Shown: one piece after another, positions 1-6,675 of the stretch | Position numbering within the stretch: position 1 is the stretch's first letter | Layout of the letters: every line of letters begins with the position of its first letter | Assembly: GCA_902805805.1 (NCBI GenBank) | Contig: CADCUE010000247.1 | Span: 1 to 25,577 of the forward strand | Direction of reading: 5' to 3' | Length of the DNA: 25,577 bases | From: an uncultured Frankineae bacterium | GTDB lineage: Bacteria > Actinomycetota > Actinomycetes > Mycobacteriales > SCTD01 | Notes under the pieces: model-generated | Seen by the model: only the letters and a program-made list of their open reading frames with translations | What the model was told of the DNA's origin: nothing | Databases searched by the model: none | Position numbers and translations under genes: made by a program

Positions 1-18
1 ATGGCCCGCGACCCACGG

Positions 19-74
19 GCCGCGGCCACCGCCCACCGTGCCGCGGCCACCGCCCACCGTGCCGCGGCCACCGC
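19..74. repeat. 21-nt tandem repeat, about 2.7 copies
   Basis: The unit starts GCCGCGGCCACCGCC and ends CACCGT. Copies occupy 19-39 and 40-60, with a partial third copy at 61-74, and no mismatch between the two full copies. The period is a multiple of three, so if translated it would give a repeated Ala-Ala-Ala-Thr-Ala-His-Arg. There is no other sign that it is coding. Confidence 0.85.
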
Positions 75-112
75 GCCAGCCAGGACGCCGGACCTCATAG
101 ACACACCGCTGG

Positions 113-168
113 CAAGATCTTCAGAACATCCCCAGCAGCCTGGTGCTGGGGATGTCCCGAAGATCTTG
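113..168. repeat. Long palindrome, copy 1 of a three-member family
   Basis: Both arms are about 27 nt: CAAGATCTTC leads the left arm and GAAGATCTTG ends the right arm, with a CCCCAGC/GCTGGGG core. Three arm positions do not pair (A/C at two places and one near the tip). Compared with copy 3, the GATCCCC core has become CATCCCC and the opposite arm GGGGATG, so that base pair is kept although both bases changed. It could be a terminator or a REP-like element. Confidence 0.85.
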
Positions 169-340
169 GGCCGCCCGGCGCGACGGAAGCGCCGAGCGTC
201 GGGCGACGTGCCGAACGGCTCGCACGCCCTCCAGCCGCCCTCACGGGGAGCAGTCCGGCCGACGCGCCAGCCGACCGGCGCGGCACGATCCAGCCGCACG
301 CAGCAGTCGCCGGACAGCCCTTCGGCTCACCCGCGCCCCC

Positions 341-394
341 GAGGTCTTCGAAGGATCCCCAGCACCCGAGTGCTGTGGATCTTCGGAAGATCTC
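341..394. repeat. Long palindrome, copy 2, just downstream of larA
   Basis: Two 25-nt arms (341-365 and 370-394) surround a CCGA loop. About five positions mismatch, so this is the most decayed copy. It shares the GGATCCCCAGCAC core and the TCTTCGGAAGATCT right arm with copy 3. It begins 20 nt beyond the larA stop codon on the minus strand, the position expected for a transcription terminator or a 3'-end stabilising hairpin of that gene. No U-tract follows it. Confidence 0.8.
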
Positions 395-413
395 GAGCCT
401 CCTGCGCTCCGCG

Positions 414-1688
414 TCAGACGATGTACGGGATCGTCTGCGGGCCCTCGGGCAGCACGCAGACGCGGGCGTCCGGGCCGGCACTGCCCAGCGCCCGGTCGAC
501 GGCCTCGGCGAGATCGGGCACCGGCTCGAGGTGCGCCGCGCGCAGATCGTCCTCGGACAGGAACCCCGAGTGGACGCCCACCCGCGCCTTGATCTGGATC
601 TTGGCCTGGACCTGGACCTGCCACTGGTCCGGCACCGTCGCGTCCCGCGCCGAGATCTCGTCGAACAGCGCCTGGGGCGAGGCTGCAGAGGCCAGCACCT
701 CGCGGTAGGACCCGTGGTCCGGGAAGCCGTCCCGGCACTCGGCTGCGCACAGGATGAGGCCGCCGGGACGCACGACGGTCGCCGCGGCCGACATGCCCTT
801 GACGGCCTGGTAGAGGTTCTGGTCGAGCGGATGGCCGGCGTTGGTCGTGAGCACCACCTCGAACTCCCCCGGTACGGGCGCCATCGCGAGGCCGCGTGAG
901 CGCTCCCGGGCCTGCTCGTGCATGGCCAGCAGGTCGCCGCCGAACGCGGCCACGATGCCCTGCTCCCGGTTGAGGACGACGTCGAGCGCGAAGTCGCACC
1001 CGGTCGACATGGCGGCGGCACGGATGTCGTCGTGCACGGGGTTGCCGTCGCAGACGCCCCAGCGGGCGTCCGGGTGGCCGATGCGCTGGGCGTCGTGCAG
1101 GACGAGGACGGTGTCGAGCCCCGCGAGGCCCGGCGTGACCATCTTCGGCCCGCCGGAGAACCCTGCGAAGAAGTGCGGCTCGACGAAGCCGGTGGTGATC
1201 CGGACGTCCGCCTGCACCCACTCGCTGCACAGCCAGACCGGGACGCCGTTGCCGAAGGTGCCCATCCACGTGAGGGTGCTGTCGTCCCGGGCATCGTGGT
1301 TGACGACCCGGACACTGTCCACGATCTCGTCCCCGAGCATCGCGCGCAGCTCGGATCCGGTGTTGACGCGGTGCGTGCCGGTGGCGACGAGCACGACGAC
1401 GTCCTCGAGGCGCACGAGCCCGTCGAGCTCGTCGAGCACGGCCCTCACCATGAGCTCGCGCGGCTGCGGCCGGGTGGCGTCGCAGACGGAGATCGCCACG
1501 GTCTGGCCGGCGCCGACCCGCTGGCGCAGCGGAGGACCCGCCACCGGATTGCGGAGCGCCTGCTGCAGCACGCGAGGCGGGTCGTCGACGGTCGGCTCCC
1601 AGCGCGGCTCGACGACCGTCGTACGGGACTCGGGCAGGTCCACCGTCAGACCGCTCGTGCCGTAGGCCAGGTGCACCTCTCGCGTCAT
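414..1688 (-). CDS. larA: Nickel-dependent lactate racemase homologue (LarA family, DUF2088)
   Basis: This 424-residue cytoplasmic protein matches LarA, which racemises D/L-lactate or a related 2-hydroxyacid using a nickel-pincer nucleotide (NPN) cofactor. The signature residues are visible: D70 and R73 in CDATRP, H106 in GTHR, H172 and K182 in PHFFAGFSGGPK, and H198. All are offset by exactly two from D72, R75, H108, H174, K184 and H200 of the Lactobacillus plantarum enzyme, where Lys184 anchors the cofactor. The ATG at 1688 is chosen because upstream frame sequence is non-protein-like and runs through the palindrome at 1799-1854. A possible -10 (TACGGT, 1724-1719) lies 30 nt upstream. No larB, larC or larE cofactor genes are in the window. 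Several LarA homologues act on other hydroxyacids, so the substrate is open. Confidence 0.88.
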   Translation of the reverse strand: MTREVHLAYGTSGLTVDLPESRTTVVEPRWEPTVDDPPRVLQQALRNPVAGPPLRQRVGAGQTVAISVCDATRPQPRELMVRAVLDELDGLVRLEDVVVLVATGTHRVNTGSELRAMLGDEIVDSVRVVNHDARDDSTLTWMGTFGNGVPVWLCSEWVQADVRITTGFVEPHFFAGFSGGPKMVTPGLAGLDTVLVLHDAQRIGHPDARWGVCDGNPVHDDIRAAAMSTGCDFALDVVLNREQGIVAAFGGDLLAMHEQARERSRGLAMAPVPGEFEVVLTTNAGHPLDQNLYQAVKGMSAAATVVRPGGLILCAAECRDGFPDHGSYREVLASAASPQALFDEISARDATVPDQWQVQVQAKIQIKARVGVHSGFLSEDDLRAAHLEPVPDLAEAVDRALGSAGPDARVCVLPEGPQTIPYIV

Positions 1689-1798
1689 GCCCGTACGCCC
1701 TCCGGCTCGCCGACCTCGACCGTAGGCCCAGGTGACCGCACCGGCGCATCCACCCCGCGGTCGAGCTGGCGCGCCGACCCGGCCCGCTCCCCGACCCG

Positions 1799-1854
1799 CA
1801 AGATCTTCCGAAGATCCCCAGCACCCTGGTGCTGGGGATCTTCGGAAGATCTTG
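1799..1854. repeat. Perfect 27-bp-arm palindrome, copy 3
   Basis: Left arm 1799-1825 and right arm 1828-1854 are exact reverse complements separated only by CT. The arm begins CAAGATCTTCCGAAGATCCC and closes on CAGCACC. It is the intact member of the family also found at 113-168 and 341-394. It lies 75 nt downstream of the proline-rich gene stop and upstream of larA, both on the minus strand. Possible roles are a bidirectional terminator or a REP/MITE-like element. A protein-binding operator is also possible. Confidence 0.93.
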
Positions 1855-1929
1855 GAGAGGGCGAGCCAGCACGCGACGGCGGGCGCCGCGTCGATCACCC
1901 TTGCGCCCGCGGCACCCGCCGGACGCCGG

Positions 1930-2055
1930 TCAGGCGGGCGTCGGCTCGATCGGCTGCGGGTCCGTCGGGCCCGGTCCGGGCAGGATCGGCTCGACGGGTG
2001 TGACGGGGTCCGGCGGCAGCGGATCGGGCTCCGGGAAGGGCGTCGGCAGCGTCAT
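1930..2055 (-). CDS. 41-residue proline-rich small protein
   Basis: This very short acidic protein has 17 prolines in 41 residues, arranged as repeated P-x-P and D-P-x-P units, with no Cys and no membrane segment. The start is supported by an AGGAG 10 nt upstream of ATG and by only 16 nt separating it from the DUF1918 gene before it, so the two are probably one transcript. I do not recognise a family. It may be an extended, disordered peptide. A perfect palindrome lies 75 nt beyond its stop. Confidence 0.6.
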   Translation of the reverse strand: MTLPTPFPEPDPLPPDPVTPVEPILPGPGPTDPQPIEPTPA

Positions 2056-2071
2056 GTCCTGCTCCTGTCCG

Positions 2072-2263
2072 TCACGACGAGCTGGGCTGGTCGACCCTGG
2101 CCTCCGGACCCGGGCTGCAGACGCCCTCGTGCCCGTCGTCCCAGCGCACGACGTAGAGCGGCGCGTCCTCGCTCCCGCGGACGGCCGTGACCTCGCCCTC
2201 GCGGGACGCGTCGCCGACGTGGCGCCCCGGGACGCGGATGCGATCACCGACAGTGGCTCTCAT
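2072..2263 (-). CDS. DUF1918 domain protein
   Basis: The 63-residue protein matches the actinobacterial DUF1918 pattern: MRATVGDRI at the N-terminus, PGRHVGDASREGEV around residues 12-25, then YVVRWDDGHEGVCSPGP at 37-53. These are single-domain, SH3-like small beta-barrel proteins of unknown function, often found near stress genes. GGAGG sits 5 nt before the ATG. It is divergent from hsp20 and shares the 177-bp intergenic region with it. Confidence 0.88.
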   Translation of the reverse strand: MRATVGDRIRVPGRHVGDASREGEVTAVRGSEDAPLYVVRWDDGHEGVCSPGPEARVDQPSSS

Positions 2264-2346
2264 GGTGGCCTCCGACCTCTCGTCCTGCGCTCCAGCCTCC
2301 TCCTCGCTGCCCTGCAGGGCAATGCCCCCGGGCACCGTCCAGGACT

Positions 2347-2374
2347 TGCATCTCGACATGCAGGTTTGCTGCAT
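2347..2374. promoter_or_regulatory. Candidate operator: three phased TGCAT half-sites
   Basis: TGCAT (2347-2351), ATGCA (2358-2362) and TGCAT (2370-2374) alternate in orientation with 11- and 12-nt centre spacing, about one helical turn. The right pair forms ATGCAG-N5-CTGCAT. The array lies 67 nt before hsp20 in the region shared with the divergent DUF1918 gene. It differs from the known HspR HAIR element (CTTGAGT-N7-ACTCAAG). That the downstream MerR-type protein binds it is inference. Confidence 0.45.
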
Positions 2375-2440
2375 CCGACGCACGGGCAGTCTGCGTGTGG
2401 AGTCGCAGGGACTCCCCCGTTGCTGGAGGTGGTTCTCGTG

Positions 2441-2920
2441 ATGATGCGGTTCGACCCGTTCCGGGACCTCGACCGCCTGGCTGACCAGCTGACCAGCGGC
2501 GTACGCACGCCGCGCATGGCGCCGATGGACGTCTACCGGCTGGGCGACCACTACGTCGTCCACCTGGACCTGCCGGGCGTGGACCCGGGCAGCGTCGACC
2601 TGTCGGTGGAGGACAACACGCTCACGGTGCGCGCGCACCGCACGACCCGTCCGCAGGGCGAGGACATGCAGGTGCTCGTGGCCGAGCGGCCCGCGGGCGA
2701 GGTGTCCCGCCAGCTCCTGCTCGGCGAGGGCCTCGACGTCGAGCGCATCGAGGCGACGTACGAGCAGGGCGTCCTGACCCTCCACGTCCCCGTCGCCGAG
2801 CGTGCCAAGCCGCGGAAGATCACGGTCTCGCTGGGCGGCCACGAGCAGGGGCCGGAGGTCATCGAGGGCAGCACGAAGTCGCCGCAGACGGCCGTCGGCT
2901 CCGGCACGAGCACGAGCTGA
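2441..2920 (+). CDS. Hsp20/alpha-crystallin small heat-shock protein
   Basis: The 159-residue protein is an ATP-independent holdase that binds unfolding proteins during heat or other stress. The alpha-crystallin domain spans about residues 27-120: it opens with MDVYRLGDHYVVHLDLPGVD and ends with the family's GVLTL motif (110-114) followed by HVP. The C-terminus lacks a clear I-x-I tail. GGAGG at 2425-2429 precedes GTG 2438, ATG 2441 and ATG 2444. I chose 2441, which gives MMRFDPF, the usual actinobacterial Hsp18/Hsp20 beginning. The HspR-like gene follows after 4 nt, so the two are co-transcribed and the pair is probably autoregulated. Confidence 0.93.
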   Translation: MMRFDPFRDLDRLADQLTSGVRTPRMAPMDVYRLGDHYVVHLDLPGVDPGSVDLSVEDNTLTVRAHRTTRPQGEDMQVLVAERPAGEVSRQLLLGEGLDVERIEATYEQGVLTLHVPVAERAKPRKITVSLGGHEQGPEVIEGSTKSPQTAVGSGTSTS

Positions 2921-2924
2921 CGCC

Positions 2925-3377
2925 ATGACGGGCACCTCGTCCCGGGCGGGGGACACCGGCCCGGGCGGGGTGCCCCGCACGTCCCCCGAGGCCCTGCCCC
3001 TGAGCCAGTCCCTGCCCCTGCCCCTCGGCCACCCGCAGACCGCACCCGTCACCACGGCCCGCGGACCTGCTCCGGAGGGCCCCTGGTCCGACCCGGACGC
3101 CGCCTTCTACACGGTCGGGCAGGTCGGCGACCTGCTCGGCGTCCCCGCGGCGACGCTGCGCCGCTTCGACGTCACCGGAGCCGTGCGGCCGGCCCGCTCC
3201 ACCGGCGGCCAGCGCCGCTACAGCCACCGCCAGCTCGAGCACGCCCGCCGGCTGCTCCGGCTCGTGGACGAGGGCCTGACCCTGGCGGCGGCCACCCGGG
3301 TGGCCGACCTGGAGGACACGGTGGCCGACCTGCGGCAGCAGCTGTCCGACACCCGGAGCGACGACGGCGCGGACTGA
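2925..3377 (+). CDS. HspR-like MerR-family regulator
   Basis: The 150-residue DNA-binding protein has a long disordered Pro-rich N-terminus (1-58), then a MerR winged helix-turn-helix (about 61-100: FYTVGQVGDLLGVPAATLRRFD, then GGQRRYS). A predicted coiled coil (about 127-143, LEDTVADLRQQL) ends it. The TLRRFD...RPARSTGGQRRYS stretch resembles HspR, the heat-shock repressor that binds HAIR sites. It lacks the Cys residues expected of metal-sensing MerR members. It starts 4 nt after hsp20, which makes it a likely local regulator of that gene. It is convergent with the sugar-transporter operon. Confidence 0.85.
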   Translation: MTGTSSRAGDTGPGGVPRTSPEALPLSQSLPLPLGHPQTAPVTTARGPAPEGPWSDPDAAFYTVGQVGDLLGVPAATLRRFDVTGAVRPARSTGGQRRYSHRQLEHARRLLRLVDEGLTLAAATRVADLEDTVADLRQQLSDTRSDDGAD

Positions 3378-3396
3378 GCTGAGCGCGCCCGCCCGG

Positions 3397-4257
3397 TCAG
3401 CCCTTGACCGCGCCGGAGACCAGGCCCTGGGTGACCTGCTTCTGCATCGCCACGAACAGCACGACGACCGGCAGGATGGTGATCAGGGTGCCGGCCGCGA
3501 GCGGCCCGATGTCGATCGACCGCCCGCCGAGGAACAGGTAGAGCCCGGTCGTCAGCGGCCGGTAGTCGCCGCCCGGCATGTAGAGCAGCGGGACGAGGAA
3601 GTTGTTCCAGTTCTGCAGGAACGTGAAGACGGCCAGCGCCCCGATGCCCGAGGTCACCAGGGGCAGCATCACCTTGGTGAAGATCTGCCACTCCGAGGCG
3701 CCGTCCATCCGGGCCGCCTGCGCGAGCTCGACCGGCAGGTCGGAGAAGAACGCGCGCATGAAGAACGTGCCGAACGAGACGCCCGTGCTGGCCAGGACCA
3801 GGTTGACCCCCACGAGGCTGTCCAGCATGCCCATCCCCCGCAGCTGGAAGTACAGCGGGATCATGTAGGTGAAGAACGGCACCAGCAGACCGACGACCAC
3901 GACGTAGAACGCGAGGTCGCGACCCGGGAACGGCAGCCGCGCGAAGGCGTAGCCGCCCATGGTCGACAGGGCCAGCACGAGCAGCGTGCTGGGGACCGTC
4001 AGCAGCAGGCTGTTGAGGACGTAGCCGCCGAAGCCGCCGACCGTCCAGGCCGTGACGATGTTCTCCGTCGAGAACGACGAGAACAGGCCGAACGGGTTCA
4101 CCTGGACGTCCTGCTCGGTCTTGAGCGCGGTGGAGACGGTCAGGACCAGCGGGAAGAGCATGAGCAGCGACAGCGCGATCAGCAGCCCGTGCTTGCCCGC
4201 CAGGCGGACGCGGGCCCGGGGCGTCATCCGGGCCTGCAGCGGGGCCGTCGTGGCCAT
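3397..4257 (-). CDS. Sugar ABC transporter permease, MalG type (CUT1)
   Basis: The 286-residue inner-membrane protein has about six transmembrane segments. The first is near residues 25-46, and the C-terminus ends QGLVSGAVKG, as is typical of MalG-like subunits. The EAA loop that docks to the ATPase is seen as AQAARMDGASEWQIFTKVMLP. Its start ATG overlaps the stop of the preceding permease (TGATG), a translationally coupled arrangement. It forms the heterodimeric channel with that permease. No ATPase gene is nearby, so a shared MsiK-type ATPase is likely. Confidence 0.93.
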   Translation of the reverse strand: MATTAPLQARMTPRARVRLAGKHGLLIALSLLMLFPLVLTVSTALKTEQDVQVNPFGLFSSFSTENIVTAWTVGGFGGYVLNSLLLTVPSTLLVLALSTMGGYAFARLPFPGRDLAFYVVVVGLLVPFFTYMIPLYFQLRGMGMLDSLVGVNLVLASTGVSFGTFFMRAFFSDLPVELAQAARMDGASEWQIFTKVMLPLVTSGIGALAVFTFLQNWNNFLVPLLYMPGGDYRPLTTGLYLFLGGRSIDIGPLAAGTLITILPVVVLFVAMQKQVTQGLVSGAVKG

Positions 4258-5144
4258 CAGCTCATCCCCTCGAGCGACACCCGGCGCTGCAGCCTGTTCA
4301 GCCACACGGCGAACGGGATGGCCAGCATCGTGATGACCAGCGCGAGCGCTGTTCCGTAGCTGATGCGGTTGAGCTGGAAGGCGCTGCTGTAGGCGAGCGT
4401 GCCCAGGACCTCCGAGGCGCCGGCGGGACCGCCGCCGGTCATCACGAAGATGATGTCGAAGACGCTGAAGCCGCCCAGCAGCGTGATGGTCGTGACCATG
4501 AGGAACACCGGCATGATCTGCGGCAGCACGATGTGGATCAGCCGCTGCCAGCCGTTGGCGCCGTCGAGGCGGGCGGCGTCCACGATGTCCATGTCGACGC
4601 CCTTGAGCGCCGACAGGAAGATCACGAAGACGAACCCCAGCGTGACCCAGACCGCGGTGGCGAGCACGGCGTACAGGGCCGTGTCGGGGTTGCCGAGCCA
4701 GCCGGTCGCAAGGGCGTCGAGCCCGACCGTCTCGAGCACCTTGTTGAGCCAGCCGCGCGACGGCTCGTAGATCCAGCCCCACACGACGCCGACCGCCACC
4801 TGCGGCAGGATGTAGGGCAGGAAGAAGGCGACCCGGTAGAAGACGCTGCCGCGCTGCACGTGCCACAGCAGCAGCGCCAGGGCGAGCCCCAGGACGAGCG
4901 GGCCGACAGTGCCCAGGACGATCCAGATGATGTTGTTCGAGAAGGCCGCCCAGACGTCGGGGTCCTGCGCCAGCTCCGTGAAGTTCGCGAGGCCGACCCA
5001 GGGCGGGGCGGGGTCGATGCCGTTGAAGTCGACGAAGACGTAGTAGACGGCGTTGATCATCGGGAAGACCAGGAAGACGCCCACGAGCAGGAGCAGCGGG
5101 ACGACGAGCAGGACCCCGAGCCGTGCCTGCGCCTTGCGGGTCAC
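4257..5144 (-). CDS. Sugar ABC transporter permease, MalF type (CUT1), N-terminus possibly frameshifted
   Basis: As called (GTG at 5144) this is a 295-residue membrane protein with six predicted helices and an EAA loop (DAARLDGANGWQRLIHIVLP). It pairs with the MalG-type subunit, whose ATG overlaps its stop. The GTG at 5144 has no convincing ribosome-binding site. The frame stays open upstream and reads as a Pro/Ala-rich, then Arg-rich leader with high GC3. A better start exists at GTG 5272: it overlaps the binding-protein stop as GTGA and has GGAG-AAGG before it. It lies in another frame, and one extra G in the five-G run at 5248-5252 would join the two into a 338-residue protein. So either the start is 5144, or the gene or the sequence carries a one-base deletion. 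Confidence 0.85.
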   Translation of the reverse strand: MTRKAQARLGVLLVVPLLLLVGVFLVFPMINAVYYVFVDFNGIDPAPPWVGLANFTELAQDPDVWAAFSNNIIWIVLGTVGPLVLGLALALLLWHVQRGSVFYRVAFFLPYILPQVAVGVVWGWIYEPSRGWLNKVLETVGLDALATGWLGNPDTALYAVLATAVWVTLGFVFVIFLSALKGVDMDIVDAARLDGANGWQRLIHIVLPQIMPVFLMVTTITLLGGFSVFDIIFVMTGGGPAGASEVLGTLAYSSAFQLNRISYGTALALVITMLAIPFAVWLNRLQRRVSLEGMS

Positions 5145-5191
5145 CGCGGGGACCTGGGACCGGGCGGTGCCGCCCCGACGACGCGTCGGCG

Positions 5192-5239
5192 CCGGCGCGG
5201 GCGCCGGCGAGGCCGCCGCCCGGGCCGGCGCGGGCGCCG
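5192..5239. repeat. Two identical 15-nt GC hairpin sequences between binding protein and permease
   Basis: CCGGCGCGGGCGCCG occurs at 5192-5206 and 5225-5239, 33 nt apart. Each can form a short GGCGC/GCGCC hairpin. Hairpins in this position are known in sugar importers to raise binding-protein expression over permeases. In the permease frame both copies encode Ala-Pro runs, so they may instead be codon-level repeats in a leader peptide. Confidence 0.5.
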
Positions 5240-5268
5240 TCCCGCCGCCCCCTCTGCGCGGCTGCGGG

Positions 5269-6540
5269 TCACGCCTTCTCCGCCTCGAGGGCCTTCGCCA
5301 CCTCCTGCGGTGTCCGCTGACCGGTGAGCACGCCCTGGAAGCCGTCGAACATCGCCTCGTTGAAGGCGTCGCTCACCAGGACGTCGATGTTGAGGCCGAA
5401 GTCGCCGCCGCTGGAGAGCTCGGCGGTGTCCTCGAGCACCTGCGCGAACAGCGGCGAGACGTCCAGGCCCTCCGTCTCGACCTCCATCGGCGGGATGGTC
5501 GCGAGGTTCTCGACGACCCACTTGCCGTGCTCCGGGGAGGCGAGGAAGTCGAGGAACTCGATCGCCGCCTCCTCGTTCTTCGTCGTGGCGGAGACGTACG
5601 GCCCGGAGCCCAGGCCGCCGGTGAAGATGCCGGGGCCGTCGGGGGCCGGGAACGGGATGTAGCCGACCTCGAAGTCGGTGTTGTCCTCGATCTCGGCGAC
5701 CAGCCAGCTCCCCGTGGGGATCATCGCCGCGTCGCCGGAGTAGAACAGCGACGTCATCGTGTCGTAGTCCACCGAGGTCGGGGACTTGGGCAGGTAGCCC
5801 TTCTTGTTGTAGTCCTGCCACAGCTGCAGGGACTGGACGACCTCGGGCGAGGTCCAGGACTTCTCGCCGTCGAGCAGCGCCTGCATGCCGTCGCCGCCGA
5901 CCGCGCTCGACAGGGCCATGCTCAGCAGGTGTCCGCCCTCCCAGCCCTCCTTGTCGCCGACGGCCATCGGGGTCTTGCCGGCGGCCTTGATGGCCTCGCT
6001 GGCCGCCTGAAGGTCGTCCAGGCTCTTGGGCGCCTCGAGCCCGAGCTCGGAGAAGATGTCCTTGTTGTAGAACAGCCCGATGGTCTCGGCCTCGCCCGGC
6101 AGTCCGTAGACCTTGCCGTCCACGGTGACCCGCTCCTTGGCGAAGTCGAAGACCTTCCAGTCGTTCTCCTCGTAGGCGGCCGTCAGGTCCTTCACCAGGC
6201 CGGCCTCGGCGAGGGCGCCGCCGAAGCTCGGTCCGGAGCCCCAGGCGAACACGTCCGGGCCCTCGCCCGAGCGCAGCTGGGTCTGCAGGACGGTGCGCAT
6301 GGCGTCGAGCGGCAGGGTGTCGAGCTCGACCTCGATCCCGCTCTCCTTCGTGAACTCGCCGAGGTGCTCCTCGAGCGCCTTGTTGGCCTCGGCGTCCTCC
6401 TGCTCCTCGATGAGGTAGCGGATGGACTGCGCCCCGTCCCCGGATCCGCTGTCGTCGTCCGCCGGGGCAGCCCCCGTGCAGGCGGCCGCCAGCAGGCACG
6501 CCGTCGCGGCGACGGCGACGCGGGATCGTGAGTTGCGCAT
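5269..6540 (-). CDS. Sugar ABC transporter substrate-binding lipoprotein (family 1)
   Basis: This 423-residue extracytoplasmic lipoprotein captures a sugar for the two permeases encoded next. The signal peptide (1-20) ends in a lipobox with Cys21 (LAAAC), followed by an acidic Ser/Gly linker. The body has CUT1 binding-protein marks: GPDVFAWGSG, then YGLPGEAETIGLFYNKDIF and FYSGDAAMIPTGSW. ATG 6540 is chosen over an upstream ATG (6585) because it directly begins a basic signal peptide and is preceded by AAAGGG. A promoter candidate lies 54-82 nt upstream. The substrate cannot be read from sequence. No glycosidase is in this operon, so an alpha-glucan sugar is only a guess from the trehalose block 7 kb away. 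Confidence 0.92.
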   Translation of the reverse strand: MRNSRSRVAVAATACLLAAACTGAAPADDDSGSGDGAQSIRYLIEEQEDAEANKALEEHLGEFTKESGIEVELDTLPLDAMRTVLQTQLRSGEGPDVFAWGSGPSFGGALAEAGLVKDLTAAYEENDWKVFDFAKERVTVDGKVYGLPGEAETIGLFYNKDIFSELGLEAPKSLDDLQAASEAIKAAGKTPMAVGDKEGWEGGHLLSMALSSAVGGDGMQALLDGEKSWTSPEVVQSLQLWQDYNKKGYLPKSPTSVDYDTMTSLFYSGDAAMIPTGSWLVAEIEDNTDFEVGYIPFPAPDGPGIFTGGLGSGPYVSATTKNEEAAIEFLDFLASPEHGKWVVENLATIPPMEVETEGLDVSPLFAQVLEDTAELSSGGDFGLNIDVLVSDAFNEAMFDGFQGVLTGQRTPQEVAKALEAEKA

Positions 6541-6560
6541 GACAGCCCTTTGCTCGTGTT

Positions 6561-6575
6561 CCCGGCTGTGCCGGG
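6561..6575. other. Leader hairpin ahead of the sugar-binding protein gene
   Basis: CCCGGC-TGT-GCCGGG is an exact 6-bp stem with a 3-nt loop, 21 nt upstream of the binding-protein start. If transcription begins just after the candidate -10 at 6594-6599, it falls in the 5' leader and could stabilise the transcript or limit translation. Its role is inferred. Confidence 0.4.
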
Positions 6576-6593
6576 GATCCGGCAAGCCAGGTC

Positions 6594-6622
6594 ACGCTTC
6601 ACTGCGCAACCAGGGGTGTCAA
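6594..6622 (-). promoter_or_regulatory. Candidate promoter of the sugar importer operon
   Basis: On the minus strand a perfect TTGACA (6622-6617) is followed after exactly 17 nt by AAGCGT (6599-6594), a weak match to the TANNNT -10. It is the only consensus -35 in the 135-bp gap. Upstream of it GGAACGT is repeated directly 11 nt apart (6623-6629 and 6634-6640, plus strand), a possible regulator site. Confidence 0.45.
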
Positions 6623-6675
6623 GGAACGTCATCGGAACGTGACGCGAACACCGTGAGCGGCCTGTGGGCCGACGG

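Larger units (their letters stand above)
1..413. other. Gene-poor, repeat-bearing region downstream of larA
   Basis: No coding region can be supported in these 413 bases. The plus-strand frame open from base 1 runs far into the antisense of larA and its translation is Arg/Ser/Ala/Pro-rich without any recognisable domain. What is present is a 21-nt tandem repeat (19-74) and two long imperfect palindromes (113-168 and 341-394), listed separately. The 170 bases between the palindromes show nothing I recognise. A gene truncated by the window's left edge cannot be excluded. Confidence 0.6.

Noticed and set aside
19..74. CRISPR-like array
   Set aside because: The units are contiguous 21-nt tandem copies without spacers, and no cas genes are present.
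1..708. Plus-strand 235-codon frame starting at base 1
   Set aside because: It runs through a tandem repeat, two palindromes and the antisense of larA, and shows no domain. A gene fragment at the extreme left cannot be excluded but is not supported.
2264..2440. HspR HAIR operator
   Set aside because: No CTTGAGT-N7-ACTCAAG or close variant was found in the hsp20 upstream region. Only the TGCAT half-sites stand out.
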